From: Hymenobacter sp. UV11
Lineage (GTDB): Bacteria > Bacteroidota > Bacteroidia > Cytophagales > Hymenobacteraceae
DNA: 64,000 nt
Reading direction: 5' to 3'
Assembly (NCBI RefSeq): GCF_004684095.1
Contig: NZ_SRII01000016.1
Span: forward strand, 1 to 64,000
Shown: positions 27,504 through 39,438 of the stretch, piece by piece
Numbering within the stretch: position 1 is the first letter of the stretch
Layout of the letters: each line of letters starts with the position of its first letter
The notes under the pieces: model-generated
What the model was told of the DNA's origin: nothing
The model's database searches: none
The model's input: only the letters and a program-made list of their open reading frames with translations
Translations under genes and position numbers: made by a program

Positions 27504-28460
27504 CTACTTCACCTGCTTCACGCCCTCCGTCGTCTGCACGATGGGCTGAATGGTGCCGTCCTTGTTATAGTGCAAGTAGTCCACGCAGATGGAGCGGCGG
27601 TAGCTGCCGCCGGTGGGCAGGGAGCCGTTGTGGTAGAAGAAGTAGCTCTTGCCCTTGTAGTCGACGATGCCGGGATGGGTAGTGAAACTATTCGGCACGT
27701 TTTGCTGGATAATGCCCTGGTAGGTCCAGGGGCCGGTGGCGCTGGGGGCCGTGCAGTACTCAATCATTTCGGGCTTGGTGCCGGCGCTGGCGTACACCAA
27801 GTAGTAGAGCTTTTTGCGCTTGTACACCCAGGGCCCCTCGATGTAGTTTTTGGGCTTGAGCACGGTGATGGGGCTGGCCAGCTCGGTCATGTTGTCCTTC
27901 AGCTTCACCCACCGGCAGCTACCATTACCCCAGTACATATAAACCTGCTTATCATCATCGACAAAGATGGTGGGGTCGATATCATCCCAGGATTGGGGCT
28001 GGTCTTTGGTCATCTCATTCACGATGAGCGCCTTGCCGATGGCATCCTTGAAAGGCCCCGTGGGGCGGTCCGACACGGCCACGCCGATGGCCGAGCCGCC
28101 CTGACTGTTCTCATCCTTCTTGTGGAAGGTGGCCACAAACCAGTAGAACTTGCCGTTGTGGTACACGCACTGGGCGGCGTAGGCATCGCCGGTGGCCCAG
28201 GCGAACGTCTTGGGCGAGAGGCGCTTGCCGTAGTCCTTCCAGTGCACCATGTCGGTGGTGGAGTAGATGCGCCAGTCGGGCATTTTGTAGTTGGTTTCGC
28301 TCACCGAGGCCGTGTCGTGGCCGGTGTACAGAAACAGCGTGTCGCGGTACACCAGCGGCGCCGGGTCGGCCGTGAACACGTCCTTGATAATGGGGTTTTG
28401 GGCCCGCAGGGCCCCAGCGGCCAGCAACAGGAGAAGGAGGGCTAAGAGGTTGTTTTTCAT
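27504..28460 (-). CDS. GH43 glycosidase
   Basis: 318 residues with a signal peptide (cleavage near ALRAQ). A single five-bladed propeller: base Asp32 in FTADPAPLV, pKa-modulating Asp in SWDDIDPTIF, acid Glu in NYIEGPWVY. No accessory domain. GH43 enzymes of this size are beta-xylosidases or alpha-L-arabinofuranosidases; the sequence does not decide. It is 37 bp from the GH95 gene upstream, so probably cotranscribed. Confidence 0.88.
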   Translation of the reverse strand: MKNNLLALLLLLLAAGALRAQNPIIKDVFTADPAPLVYRDTLFLYTGHDTASVSETNYKMPDWRIYSTTDMVHWKDYGKRLSPKTFAWATGDAYAAQCVYHNGKFYWFVATFHKKDENSQGGSAIGVAVSDRPTGPFKDAIGKALIVNEMTKDQPQSWDDIDPTIFVDDDKQVYMYWGNGSCRWVKLKDNMTELASPITVLKPKNYIEGPWVYKRKKLYYLVYASAGTKPEMIEYCTAPSATGPWTYQGIIQQNVPNSFTTHPGIVDYKGKSYFFYHNGSLPTGGSYRRSICVDYLHYNKDGTIQPIVQTTEGVKQVK

Positions 28461-28497
28461 GGGGTAGGGAATATTTCAGGAGGAAAAACCAAGCCAA

Positions 28498-30987
28498 TTA
28501 CTGCGCCCGCAGCTGGTAGGCCTGGCCGGCTTTGGTGGGAAAATCATACACCCACGACGGGGCCAGGGTGGGCCGCCGGGCCGTGGTTTTGCTCGATACT
28601 AGCGGGGCCTTCACGGGCAGCGTCTGGTAGAAGGGGTTGGGGTTTTCGCCCTCGGCGGGGCGCAATTTGGGTCCGCCCTTGGCCGCTACCTGGTGATGCA
28701 CCCGCACCCGGCAGGGGCCCCCGAGGGGCGAAACGATGCGTGCCCGCGTGAGCTGGCCGTGGACCCAGGCCAGGTCCACTACATAGCCGCCGCGGGCCAC
28801 CAGGCCGGTGACCTCGCCGGTGGGCCAGGCATCGGGCAGGGCGGGCAGCAGGTCGAGGGTGCCGTCGTGGCTCTGCACAAACAGCTCGGCCAGGCCGGCG
28901 GTGCAGCCGAAGTTGCCGTCAATTTGAAACGGGGGGTGGGCGTCGAGCAGGTTGGGGTAGGTGCCGCCGCCCTCGCTCACGTCGCTGGGCTGGCTGGCGC
29001 GGGGCCGCAACTGCTCGGTGAGCAGCTTGTAGGCGTGGTTGCCATCCTGCATCCGGGCCCAGAAATTCACCTTCCAGCCCATCGACCAGCCCGTGCTCAC
29101 GTCGCCGCGCTCGGTGAGGGTGGTGCGGGCGGCCTCGAACAGCTCGGGCGTACGGTAGGGCGAAATCTGGGCGCTCGGGTACAGCCCGTAGAGGTGCGAG
29201 ATGTGGCGGTGCTGGTCGCGGGGGTTGTCCTCGTCTTGCAGCCACTCCTGCACCTGCCCGTACTGGCCAATCTGCATGGGCGGCAGCTGCTGGCGCAGGG
29301 CGCGCAGAGTGTCGGCAAAGGGCTGGTCGAGGTGCAGCAGCTCGGCGGCCCGAATGGTTTTCGAGAACAGGTCGAACACCAGCTGGTTGTCCATGGTGGT
29401 GCCGGCCACCAGGGCAATGTCCTTGCCCTGAGCCTTATAGGTATTTTCGGGCGAGACCGACGGGGCCACCACCCGCCACTGGTGGATGGGCTCGGTCTGG
29501 AGGGCATCGACGAAGTAGGTGGCCGCGCCGCGCAGCACGGGGTAGTAGTCGCGCAAAAATTGCTCGTCGCCCGTAAACAGGTAGTGCTCCCACAAATGCT
29601 GGCTCAACCAGGCCCCGCCCATGGGCCAGAGGCCGTACTGCGGCGGGTCCACCTGCCCGGTAATGCGCCAGATGTCGGTGTTGTGGTGCAGCATCCAGCC
29701 GCGGGCCCCGTACATGGTGCGGGCGCTCTGCTGGCCGCTTACGCTCAGGTCTTTAATCATGCTGAACAAAGGCTCGTGCAGCTCGGTGAGGTTGGTGATT
29801 TCGGCGGGCCAGTAGTTCATTTCGGTGTTGATGTTCACCGTATACTTGCTGTCCCAGGGGCCCTTGAGCTGGTCGTTCCAGATGCCTTGCAGGTTGGCCG
29901 GCTGCCCGCCCGGCTGCGAGCAGCTGATGAGCAGGTAGCGCCCGTACTGAAAATACAGCGCCGCCAGGGCCGGATCGTGGCCCTGCGCGAAGCCGGCCAG
30001 ACGCACGTTAGTGGGCAGCTGCGCGGCGGGCGTGGTACCCAGGCTCAGCGTCACGCGGTTGAAGTAGCGCTGGTAGGCGGCCACGTGGGCGGCCAGCGCC
30101 TGGGCGTAGGGCCGGCCGAGGGCCCCCGCCAGGTAGGCCGTGGCCCGCACCGCGGCGTCGCCGCTCACGTCGTGGTAGTTCACGAAGTTGGTGCCAATGG
30201 AAATGTACACCGTGGCGCTGGTGGCCCCCGCAATGCGTAGGCCCGCCGCGGTGGCTTGCACGGTGCCGCCCTCGGCCACGGCCTGCACCCGCGTCTGGAA
30301 GCGGATTTTGCCTTCCTGCCCTTCGTGCGCGCTGCCCGTGCCGTCGAGCACCAACTGCGCGCCTTCGGGGTGCAGGGTGTGCTGCATCGGCGTTTCCTCG
30401 CTGAGCAGGCAGCTGATACGGCCCGGCTGGCTGGCCGTGAGGAGCACGATAATCACCTGGTCAGTGAGGGAGCTGAACACCTCGCGCCGGTACTTCACCC
30501 CATCGAGCTGGTAGCTGACCGAGGCCACGGCGCGGCTAATATCCAGGTCGCGCTGGTAGCCGGTGGCGCGCTCATGGCCGGGGAAATCGAGGTACACGTT
30601 GGCGGCCAGCTGGTAGGGCATGCCACTGTTACCGAAGGGCTGCATTTTTTCCTGGGCCAGCGCCTGGGCCTCCACCTGCTGCCCGGCCAGCAGCTGCGCC
30701 CGCAGCTGCCGCACCACCGGCAGCGCGTCGGGTTTCACGTTGTTGTTAGGGCCCCCGGCCCAAATGGTTTCCTCGTTTAGCTGCAACCGCTCGCGCGCCG
30801 GCCCACCGAACACCATCGCGCCCAGCCGGCCGTTGCCGAGGGGTAGGGCCTCGTTCCAGTTGGCGGCCGGCTGGTCGTACCACAAGCGTAGGGGGGTAGG
30901 CGCGGTCTTACCTAGGGCAGTAGTGGCGGCAGCGGCCCAGCAGAGTAGAAGTAGGAAGGCCATGGTCAGGCCGTTACGTTTATTCAT
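28498..30987 (-). CDS. GH95 alpha-L-fucosidase / alpha-L-galactosidase
   Basis: 829 residues, signal peptide at 1-26. N-terminal beta domain carrying the family block WNEALPLGNGRLGAMVFGG and LQLNEETIWAGGP, then an (alpha/alpha)6 barrel with NINTEMNYWPAEITNL, GWSMGWKVNFWARMQDGNHAY and QIDGNFGCTAG, the catalytic Asn/Asp/Glu regions of GH95. The family inverts alpha-1,2-L-fucosides; some members in xylan loci remove alpha-L-galactose from complex glucuronoarabinoxylan, which fits this context better. Only 15 bp separate it from the esterase gene. Confidence 0.9.
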   Translation of the reverse strand: MNKRNGLTMAFLLLLCWAAAATTALGKTAPTPLRLWYDQPAANWNEALPLGNGRLGAMVFGGPARERLQLNEETIWAGGPNNNVKPDALPVVRQLRAQLLAGQQVEAQALAQEKMQPFGNSGMPYQLAANVYLDFPGHERATGYQRDLDISRAVASVSYQLDGVKYRREVFSSLTDQVIIVLLTASQPGRISCLLSEETPMQHTLHPEGAQLVLDGTGSAHEGQEGKIRFQTRVQAVAEGGTVQATAAGLRIAGATSATVYISIGTNFVNYHDVSGDAAVRATAYLAGALGRPYAQALAAHVAAYQRYFNRVTLSLGTTPAAQLPTNVRLAGFAQGHDPALAALYFQYGRYLLISCSQPGGQPANLQGIWNDQLKGPWDSKYTVNINTEMNYWPAEITNLTELHEPLFSMIKDLSVSGQQSARTMYGARGWMLHHNTDIWRITGQVDPPQYGLWPMGGAWLSQHLWEHYLFTGDEQFLRDYYPVLRGAATYFVDALQTEPIHQWRVVAPSVSPENTYKAQGKDIALVAGTTMDNQLVFDLFSKTIRAAELLHLDQPFADTLRALRQQLPPMQIGQYGQVQEWLQDEDNPRDQHRHISHLYGLYPSAQISPYRTPELFEAARTTLTERGDVSTGWSMGWKVNFWARMQDGNHAYKLLTEQLRPRASQPSDVSEGGGTYPNLLDAHPPFQIDGNFGCTAGLAELFVQSHDGTLDLLPALPDAWPTGEVTGLVARGGYVVDLAWVHGQLTRARIVSPLGGPCRVRVHHQVAAKGGPKLRPAEGENPNPFYQTLPVKAPLVSSKTTARRPTLAPSWVYDFPTKAGQAYQLRAQ

Positions 30988-31002
30988 GCGTGAAGTAGTT
31001 GC

Positions 31003-32985
<1,983 letters not shown>

Positions 32986-33012
32986 TTAGTAATTAGCGGT
33001 GGGTAGGCCCGC

Positions 33013-34356
33013 TCACTCAAACCGCACCCAATCAATGGCCACGGGCGCGTTGGTTTTGGGCGCCACGAGCAGCGCGTGCGTGCCGGGCCGGAAGGCAGAT
33101 AGCGGCGCTTTCACTTCCTGCCACTGGCTGCCCTTGGGCACGGTGACCAGGGCCAGCACGGGGCCGCTGGGTCCGTCGGCTCGGAGCTGCACGGTGGCTC
33201 CGGCGGCGGCCTGCACGCGTAGCGTCACGGTCTTAAGGGCCTGTTTGCCAAAGGCTACCCCGTTGTACTGCACCCAGCCCTGGCTGTTGGCAAACTCGGT
33301 TTTCCAACCCTGAAAGGTATTCGCCGTGTCCAGAAAGGCGATGGACGCGCCGCTGCTGCTGAGGCGGCTGTAACGGTCGAGCTGGATTTTCTGCTTGGCA
33401 TCCGTCAGGCCCGCGCCGCGCAGGGTGGGCACCACTTTGCGGATGTTCCCATTAACCTCAAAAAACAGGCTATCGAGGCGAATGGAGCGGGCTTTGTCGA
33501 AGTTGGGCGACAGGTCGTTGTGGTGGTAAAATAGGTACCATTGGTTCTTGAAATCGATAATGGAGTGGTGATTGGTCCAGCAGCCCGTAAACTCGTCCAT
33601 GATAACCCCTTGCACTTTGAACGGCCCGAGTGGGCTGGTGCCGGTGGCGTATTCTAGGCGCTCGATTTTGTTCTCCACGTGCGGGTAGGTGAGGTAGTAG
33701 GTGCCGTTGCGCTCCATCATGTAGGGGCCCTCCTTCAAGCCTTTGGTGGGTAGCTCGCCCAGCGTTTTGGGCTCTGAGGCCAGCTCCAGCATGTTCTCCT
33801 TGAGCTTGGCTCCGTAGATATTGCCCTGCGACCAGTAGAGGTAGGCCTGCCCGTCCTTATCGATGAACACGTTGGGGTCGATGCCGCGCACGCCCTTGAT
33901 GGGTAGAGGCTGCGGCACGAAGGGCCCCGTTGGCTTATCCGCCACGGCTACCCCCACCGTAAAACCCTTGCTGATAGTCGTATCCTTCGGGGTGGTCGGG
34001 AAGTAGAAGTAATACTTGCCGTTGCGGAAAATACAGTCGGGGGCCCACATGCTGTAGCTGTCGGGCTTAGCCCAGGGCACCTTATTCTGGGTCACGATGA
34101 CGCCGTGGTCGGTCCAGTCAGTCAGGTTGGCGGAGGAGAATACGTGGTAGTCCTCCATGCAAAACCAGCCGAGGCGGCCGCGCCCCTTGGTGGCCAGAAT
34201 GTCGTGCGAGGGGTACACGTACACCCGGCCGTTGAACACCCGCGCCGATGGGTCGGCCGAGAATTGATTGGTAATTAAGGGGTTTTGGGCTGCCGCTGGG
34301 CTCGCCCAAAAGCTGGCTATCACGCTCAGGAAAACAACTAGGTTACGTAGAATCAT
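33013..34356 (-). CDS. GH43 glycosidase with C-terminal CBM6-like domain
   Basis: 447 residues with a signal peptide to about AAAQ (24). GH43 propeller about 25-310: Asp in QFSADPSARV, Asp in GIDPNVFIDKDG, Glu in GLKEGPYMM. Residues about 320-447 form a beta-sandwich with the pattern of CBM6 (YNGVAFGKQALKTVTLRV, IDWVRFE at the end). GH43 plus CBM6 is common for arabinoxylan arabinofuranosidases. It is 81 bp upstream of the esterase gene. Confidence 0.88.
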   Translation of the reverse strand: MILRNLVVFLSVIASFWASPAAAQNPLITNQFSADPSARVFNGRVYVYPSHDILATKGRGRLGWFCMEDYHVFSSANLTDWTDHGVIVTQNKVPWAKPDSYSMWAPDCIFRNGKYYFYFPTTPKDTTISKGFTVGVAVADKPTGPFVPQPLPIKGVRGIDPNVFIDKDGQAYLYWSQGNIYGAKLKENMLELASEPKTLGELPTKGLKEGPYMMERNGTYYLTYPHVENKIERLEYATGTSPLGPFKVQGVIMDEFTGCWTNHHSIIDFKNQWYLFYHHNDLSPNFDKARSIRLDSLFFEVNGNIRKVVPTLRGAGLTDAKQKIQLDRYSRLSSSGASIAFLDTANTFQGWKTEFANSQGWVQYNGVAFGKQALKTVTLRVQAAAGATVQLRADGPSGPVLALVTVPKGSQWQEVKAPLSAFRPGTHALLVAPKTNAPVAIDWVRFE

Positions 34357-34423
34357 GGTGTTGTTTTTTAATCAGGAAAGGCTACTAAATGGCTGTTTTT
34401 AAAGCTTGTAAATGAGAATTATG

Positions 34424-34520
34424 AACGGTCATGCTGAGCTTGTCGAAGCATCTCTACCGCTTCGCTGCAACGGCTCAGATGAAGCGGTAGACATGCTTCG
34501 ACAAGCTCAGCATGACCGTT
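34424..34520. repeat. dispersed palindromic repeat (tgctgagcttgtcgaagcat type)
   Basis: Arms of about 40 bp (34424-34462 and 34481-34520) that fold into a long hairpin, with minor mismatches. Sequences of this kind recur in intergenic DNA of many Bacteroidota genomes. Here it separates two GH43 genes. Confidence 0.75.
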
Positions 34521-34540
34521 ATACCAGAATCCCTACCCCC

Positions 34541-36160
34541 TCACTTCCCCCCCACTATCGTATCGGCGATGCGGAAATAATCAAAGTCAGCATACCCGCC
34601 CGGCGTTTTGGTGGCGTAGTTGAACAGGCCGAACCGGTAGCCGATGAAGTGCGGCAGCGTGTAGGCCATTTTGAGGGGCCCGCCAATCGGTTTCCAAAAC
34701 TTCCCGTCGAGGCTGTAGAAGAACGTAGCGCGGTCCTGGCGGTCAATGAAATCGCAGGTAGCCTTGAAATACACCGTGCTTTGGGTGAGCGGGATGCGCG
34801 CCATTTCCACGGGTTTTTCCGATTCGGCACTCACCATCACGATGGATTTTACGCCATTGCGGTTTTCTACCCCCACCTGGCCGTAGCGCTTTTGCAGCAG
34901 CGCCAGGCCGGCAAAATCACCGTCCTTTAAGTGCGACACATCCAACGACGTGCTGCCGGCGCACACGGGGCCGATGGTGCGCTGCGTCAAGGTATTGCGG
35001 GCCAGCAGGAAGGTGGTGTCCACACGGTCGGTTTTCAGGCGCAGGTAGCCCTTGCGCTCCTGCACCGACCAGAGGCTGTTGGCGGGGTTGTGGTTCCATT
35101 GCCACACCAGCGGCAGGGCAGCCTCGCCCGGCCGGCGCGCAAACTCATCGGAGGCCACGACGCCAGGGATGAGGCGCTTATTGGGGGGTAGGGCCAGGGT
35201 TTCGGGCACCTTTCCGGCCGGGTCGCCCAGCGTGGGCCAGCCGTCGGTCCAGGTCACCGGCACGAGGTAGGGAATGCGGCCCACGGACCCGTTGTCGCGA
35301 AATAAGTAGGCGAACCACCGGCCGTCGGGCGTGTCGATGAGGCCGCCCTGCGCCACGCACTGGTCTTGCAGCGCCAGGCGGCCTTCGTAGGGGCCCGTGA
35401 GCTTATCGGCCCGGTGCACCACCACGGTACGCATCCCGTTTTTGGGCCACACAATGTTGAACAGGTAGTACTTACCCTTGATTTTGAACAGCTGCGAGCC
35501 CTCGGCTTGCAGGTTGATGTCGGGGCCGGCGGGGGCGCTGGCATTCTCCAACAGCATCTGCTCGGTGGTGCCGGGCTTCACGCCCGAGGCGTCGGCCGTG
35601 AGCTCTACCAGGCGCAGCTTGCCCGCGCCATACACCAGGTACACGCGCCCGTCGTCGTCAAAAAACAGCGAATGGTCGTGGTAGCTGGGCTGGAAGGAAA
35701 CCTCTTTCCAGGGGCCCTTCTCGATGTTTTTGGTCGAGTAGATGTAGGTTTTGCCGGTGGTCTGGGCGAAGGTGCTCACGTAATACGTGCCGTTGTGCAG
35801 GCGAAGGCTGCTCGCCCACGAGCCACGGCCGTAGGTGCTTTTGCCGTTGGTGAGCGTCAGCTCGTCGGGGCTGCCCAGGGTTTGGTAGGCGTAGCTCACC
35901 AGGTGCCAGTTCACGAGGTCGGTCGATTTCATGATGGGCACGCCGGGGCTCATGTGCATCGTGGTGCTGCTCATGTAGTAGGTGTTGCCCACCCGAATCA
36001 TCGACATATCCGGCACGTCGGCGTAGATAATCGGGTTCTCAGCCCGCTGCACCGGCAGGGCCTGCTGAGCCTGCGTCGCTACCGGAACGACCGCGGCCAT
36101 TAGCAGACCGAGTACGAAAGCGCGGCAGCGGATACTCGCAGGTAGTTGGTGGATGGTCAT
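34541..36160 (-). CDS. GH43 glycosidase with C-terminal beta-sandwich
   Basis: 539 residues, signal sequence about 1-31. Propeller about 40-330: base Asp in IIYADVPDMSMI, Asp-rich block HDHSLFFDDDGR and Glu in INLQAEGSQLF. Residues 345-539 form a concanavalin-like sandwich seen in larger GH43 enzymes (WQWNHNPANSLWS, FGLFNYATKTPGGYADFDYF). This arrangement is frequent in beta-xylosidases and exo-acting arabinofuranosidases. It is 13 bp downstream of the GH8 gene. Confidence 0.87.
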   Translation of the reverse strand: MTIHQLPASIRCRAFVLGLLMAAVVPVATQAQQALPVQRAENPIIYADVPDMSMIRVGNTYYMSSTTMHMSPGVPIMKSTDLVNWHLVSYAYQTLGSPDELTLTNGKSTYGRGSWASSLRLHNGTYYVSTFAQTTGKTYIYSTKNIEKGPWKEVSFQPSYHDHSLFFDDDGRVYLVYGAGKLRLVELTADASGVKPGTTEQMLLENASAPAGPDINLQAEGSQLFKIKGKYYLFNIVWPKNGMRTVVVHRADKLTGPYEGRLALQDQCVAQGGLIDTPDGRWFAYLFRDNGSVGRIPYLVPVTWTDGWPTLGDPAGKVPETLALPPNKRLIPGVVASDEFARRPGEAALPLVWQWNHNPANSLWSVQERKGYLRLKTDRVDTTFLLARNTLTQRTIGPVCAGSTSLDVSHLKDGDFAGLALLQKRYGQVGVENRNGVKSIVMVSAESEKPVEMARIPLTQSTVYFKATCDFIDRQDRATFFYSLDGKFWKPIGGPLKMAYTLPHFIGYRFGLFNYATKTPGGYADFDYFRIADTIVGGK

Positions 36161-36173
36161 GGTGAACTGCGAA

Positions 36174-37469
36174 TTAGTGAACCGAGGGCTTAATAGCTTG
36201 ATACTTGCCGCTCAAATGCAGGAGGCTGAACAGGTAGAGAATCCCGTCGTAGTAGGGGTCGAAATAGCCGTCGGCGTATGGGGCCAGCTTAGCATCCCAG
36301 AGCGCGTGCACGAACGCCAACTGCGGGTCTTGCCGCATCAGCGAGGCCGCCGCGCTGGTGGATACCAGCCCCAGCGAGTGCCGCAGCTTCTTCACGTCGC
36401 CGGCGGGCAGGATAAAGTCGGGCCGCGAGCCGTCTACGTTGAATTGGTCTTCGAAGGTATTCAGGCCTTTGCTGCGCAAAAAGCCCTGAAACCGCCCGGC
36501 ATATTGCTGCTGCCAGGCCTTATCCTTGCCAAACCACACGTAGTCCATAGCAATGTTCATGGGCACCCGCCACGAATCGTAGCGAAAACCGGGCGGCGCC
36601 CACTTGGTCGCGTGGGGCGCGCCGCTAAACTCGGTGTAGTCGTAGTTGAGGCCCGTGGGCGCGGCGCAGGCTCGGTGCAAAAACGCCCGTGATGTATCGG
36701 CGCACGCCCGGTAAAACGGCGCGTGGCCGTCCTTCGCGTACTCGGCCCACACCTCCATAAAGGCGGGCAGGTGGTACGAGGGGTCGGTCCAGTTGTACAT
36801 ATCACCCACCGGCACGAAGGTTATCTGCTTGTGCTCGATGTTAATCAGGTTGCGCACGCCGCCAGTACCATCTTTTTTCCACGAAGCATCCAGAATGCGG
36901 CGGGCCTGCTGGTAGTAGTTGATGCCCGTAGCGTTGCCCCAGCGGTTGGACGCAAACAGCAGACTCGTAACGAAGTACAGCTCGCCATCGGAGGCGGGGC
37001 CCTCCGAATTCAGCTTCATCGTGGTAGTGTTGAAACTCCAAGCAAAGTAGCCCGCCAGGGGCCCGTCCTGGTGCTGCAAATTCTTTTTCGACCACCGCCA
37101 AAGCCGGTCAAACACCTCTTTCTTATCGAGTTGCACGGCCAGCATCATCCCGTAGGAAAGCCCCTCGGTGCGGGCATCGTGGTTTTTCAGGTCCGATACG
37201 TAGGCCATCGAGTCGCCCACCTCAAAGTAAATTTTCTCGGGACCCTCAAATAAAGCCTGGTAAGTCTGGGCTATTTTCTGGTCGATGGCGGCCTGGCTAT
37301 AACCGGCCTCCTGGAGCAGATTGGGGTACTTGCCAGTGTAGAAAGCGCCTTGCTGGCTGGCGGGCACCGGCTTTGGGGCGCGCTGGGCGGCCACACTACC
37401 CACGCCTAGCAGGCACAGTAGCAGCAAGCTAACTTTACTGTGGTTAAAAAAGGCAAATAATTTTCTCAT
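36174..37469 (-). CDS. GH8 reducing-end xylose-releasing exo-oligoxylanase
   Basis: 431 residues, signal peptide to about VAAQ (29). An (alpha/alpha)6 barrel of family GH8: acid Glu102 in DARTEGLSYGMML and base Asp in FRYDSWRVPMN. SEGLSYGMM and WAEYAKDGH patterns and a length of about 400 fit the Rex subgroup, which removes xylose from the reducing end of xylo-oligosaccharides by inversion. True endo-xylanases or chitosanases of GH8 are the alternative, but the xylan neighbours favour Rex. Confidence 0.85.
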   Translation of the reverse strand: MRKLFAFFNHSKVSLLLLCLLGVGSVAAQRAPKPVPASQQGAFYTGKYPNLLQEAGYSQAAIDQKIAQTYQALFEGPEKIYFEVGDSMAYVSDLKNHDARTEGLSYGMMLAVQLDKKEVFDRLWRWSKKNLQHQDGPLAGYFAWSFNTTTMKLNSEGPASDGELYFVTSLLFASNRWGNATGINYYQQARRILDASWKKDGTGGVRNLINIEHKQITFVPVGDMYNWTDPSYHLPAFMEVWAEYAKDGHAPFYRACADTSRAFLHRACAAPTGLNYDYTEFSGAPHATKWAPPGFRYDSWRVPMNIAMDYVWFGKDKAWQQQYAGRFQGFLRSKGLNTFEDQFNVDGSRPDFILPAGDVKKLRHSLGLVSTSAAASLMRQDPQLAFVHALWDAKLAPYADGYFDPYYDGILYLFSLLHLSGKYQAIKPSVH

Positions 37470-37567
37470 AAAATAATGACAGTAAACAACTTACTTATTT
37501 GATAACGCCTGCCCGCAGGGTGCCGGGCATAAGCGTCTGGAATGAGAACGGCAGCGTAGGCCGCGCC

Positions 37568-39241
37568 TTATTTCTGGTACACGGGGTCGTGCCCCTCGTA
37601 TTTCAGCGACTTAAAGGAGGCAGTGTTGGTAGTCGGCTGTCCAGCTGAGGTGGCGTACATGCCGTACAGGCAGCCGATGAAGCCGCCTGCGGTTTGCGTG
37701 CTCAGAAAGCGCGCATCTACCTTGTCTTTCAGCAAATTATACTGTTTGCCATCCTCCGAAAAGCGGAAGCTGTACGTGTCGCCGTCGGCGTTAATGCGCA
37801 GCATGACCTTGCCGGCCGCCGCCTTCAGCGGGGCTTTGGCCAGCAGCTCGGGGGCCTTGGGGTCGGCGGTGCTTTTGAAAAGCTGCACCACTGGCTTACC
37901 ATTTTCCGTTGATTTGCAGAGGTAGTAGAAGTGCTTCTCGTCCTGAAACGCCACCAGGCCAGCCGTTTCATTCGCCGTCTTGGCCGCAAACGTCAGGTCG
38001 ATTTCGGCGCTGCCGTACATGTGCTGCTGCCGCTTGCCGACGAAGGCCGGGCTGCCCAGCTCGGCGCAGGTTTCGGGCTTTAGCTTGAGAGTGAGGCCCT
38101 TGGCCTTGCTCAGCGAAAAGTTGGTGCTGTCCACGGTACGCAAAAACAATAGCGCGGGGTCCAGCTGCTTCTCGAAGGTGAGGGTGTAGGCAAAGTTACC
38201 GCTCTGGGGTAGGGCCCCCGGCTGCTTCACCTCCGGAAACTTGGCCTGGTAGGCGTATTGCACGCCATTGGGGCCGGTGTTCATCACCGGCCAGTCGTTT
38301 TTCCATACCACGGGCGTGATAAACGTCTCGCGGCCCGTATTGTAGTAATTACCCTCATAAGGCCGCACCGCCAGGAAAATGGCGTAGGTCTGCCCATCGG
38401 GGCCCTCCACAAACTGCGCGTGGCCCGCCGACGTGATGGGGTTTTTGCGGTCGCGGGGCAGCTCGCGCTGCGAGAGAATCGGGTTGTTTTCGTAGGGTAC
38501 AAACGGCCCCAGCGCCGACTTGCTGCGAAACACCACCTCCGTGTGGTTTACCGATGTGCCGCCCTCAGCCGCGTACAGGTAATACCAGTCGCGGGCCTTC
38601 ATGAGGTGGGGGCCCTCAATCCAGACGGGCTTTTTGCTGAGGTCTACCCCCCCATTCACGAGGATTTTGGCCTCGCCCACCGTCTTCAACGTGGTCGGGT
38701 CTAGCTCGATGATTTTAATGGAGCGGTGGCCGTCGTAGAGGGGCGTGCCGGGTGGGTCGCTGTTGTAAATCACGTAAGCCTTATCGCCCTCAAAAAACAA
38801 AGACGGGTCAATGCCCTTTACTTCGGGCAAAAAAGTCGGGTTGCTCCAGGGCCCGGCGGGGTTTTTGGCCGTCACCACAAAGTTGCCCTTGTGGTCAATG
38901 AGTGTGCAGGTGACGTAGAACGTGCCGTTGTGGTGCTCAATGGCCGGCGCGAATAGCCCGCGGGTCATCCGGTCGCCCATGAAGTTCATTTGCGAAGGCC
39001 GGTCTATCACATTTCCAATCTGCTTCCAGTTTTTCAGGTCTTTGCTGTGCATGACCGGAATGCCGGGGAAGTACGAAAAAGTGGAGTTTACCAGGTAATA
39101 ATCTGGTCCTACCTTCGTAATGCTAGGGTCTGGATAAAAGCCAGTTAGAATAGGGTTAACCAGCTCAATCGATTGTGCAAGCCCCACCGTTGATGGCAGC
39201 AAGCCCACTCCTAGGGCCGCAAGAAACTGTTTGGTATTCAT
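37568..39241 (-). CDS. GH43 beta-xylosidase-like enzyme with C-terminal domain
   Basis: 557 residues, signal peptide to about GLAQ. GH43 propeller about 25-330: base Asp38 in FYPDPSITKVG, Asp in VKGIDPSLFFEG, Glu in PVWIEGPHLMK. C-terminal half (about 355-557) is the concanavalin-type domain of XynB-like GH43 enzymes (ETCAELGSPAFVGKRQQH, GLVAFQDEKHFYYL). Released product is most likely xylose or arabinose. It lies 98 bp upstream of GH8; a weak promoter-like TATGTTTA lies upstream, near 39336-39343. Confidence 0.87.
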   Translation of the reverse strand: MNTKQFLAALGVGLLPSTVGLAQSIELVNPILTGFYPDPSITKVGPDYYLVNSTFSYFPGIPVMHSKDLKNWKQIGNVIDRPSQMNFMGDRMTRGLFAPAIEHHNGTFYVTCTLIDHKGNFVVTAKNPAGPWSNPTFLPEVKGIDPSLFFEGDKAYVIYNSDPPGTPLYDGHRSIKIIELDPTTLKTVGEAKILVNGGVDLSKKPVWIEGPHLMKARDWYYLYAAEGGTSVNHTEVVFRSKSALGPFVPYENNPILSQRELPRDRKNPITSAGHAQFVEGPDGQTYAIFLAVRPYEGNYYNTGRETFITPVVWKNDWPVMNTGPNGVQYAYQAKFPEVKQPGALPQSGNFAYTLTFEKQLDPALLFLRTVDSTNFSLSKAKGLTLKLKPETCAELGSPAFVGKRQQHMYGSAEIDLTFAAKTANETAGLVAFQDEKHFYYLCKSTENGKPVVQLFKSTADPKAPELLAKAPLKAAAGKVMLRINADGDTYSFRFSEDGKQYNLLKDKVDARFLSTQTAGGFIGCLYGMYATSAGQPTTNTASFKSLKYEGHDPVYQK

Positions 39242-39438
39242 CGTTGGTAAAGTAGCGCCCTTGTTTTGGTAGGAAAAAAGGCGGCGACTAGGTAATGGAC
39301 CTATTCACCAGCCGGTGCCTAATTGGGGCCGGGCTAAACATACAATGCGTTTTTCAGCGCAACTTTACCGATAGGTAGGGGCCCCGACAGGACCAGGGCT
39401 GAGCCTGAGTAGAAAGGCGCGGAGTTAACCTGCAATAG

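Noticed and set aside
28693-30240. 515-codon open frame on the plus strand
   Set aside because: Antisense shadow of the GH95 gene; same compositional bias.
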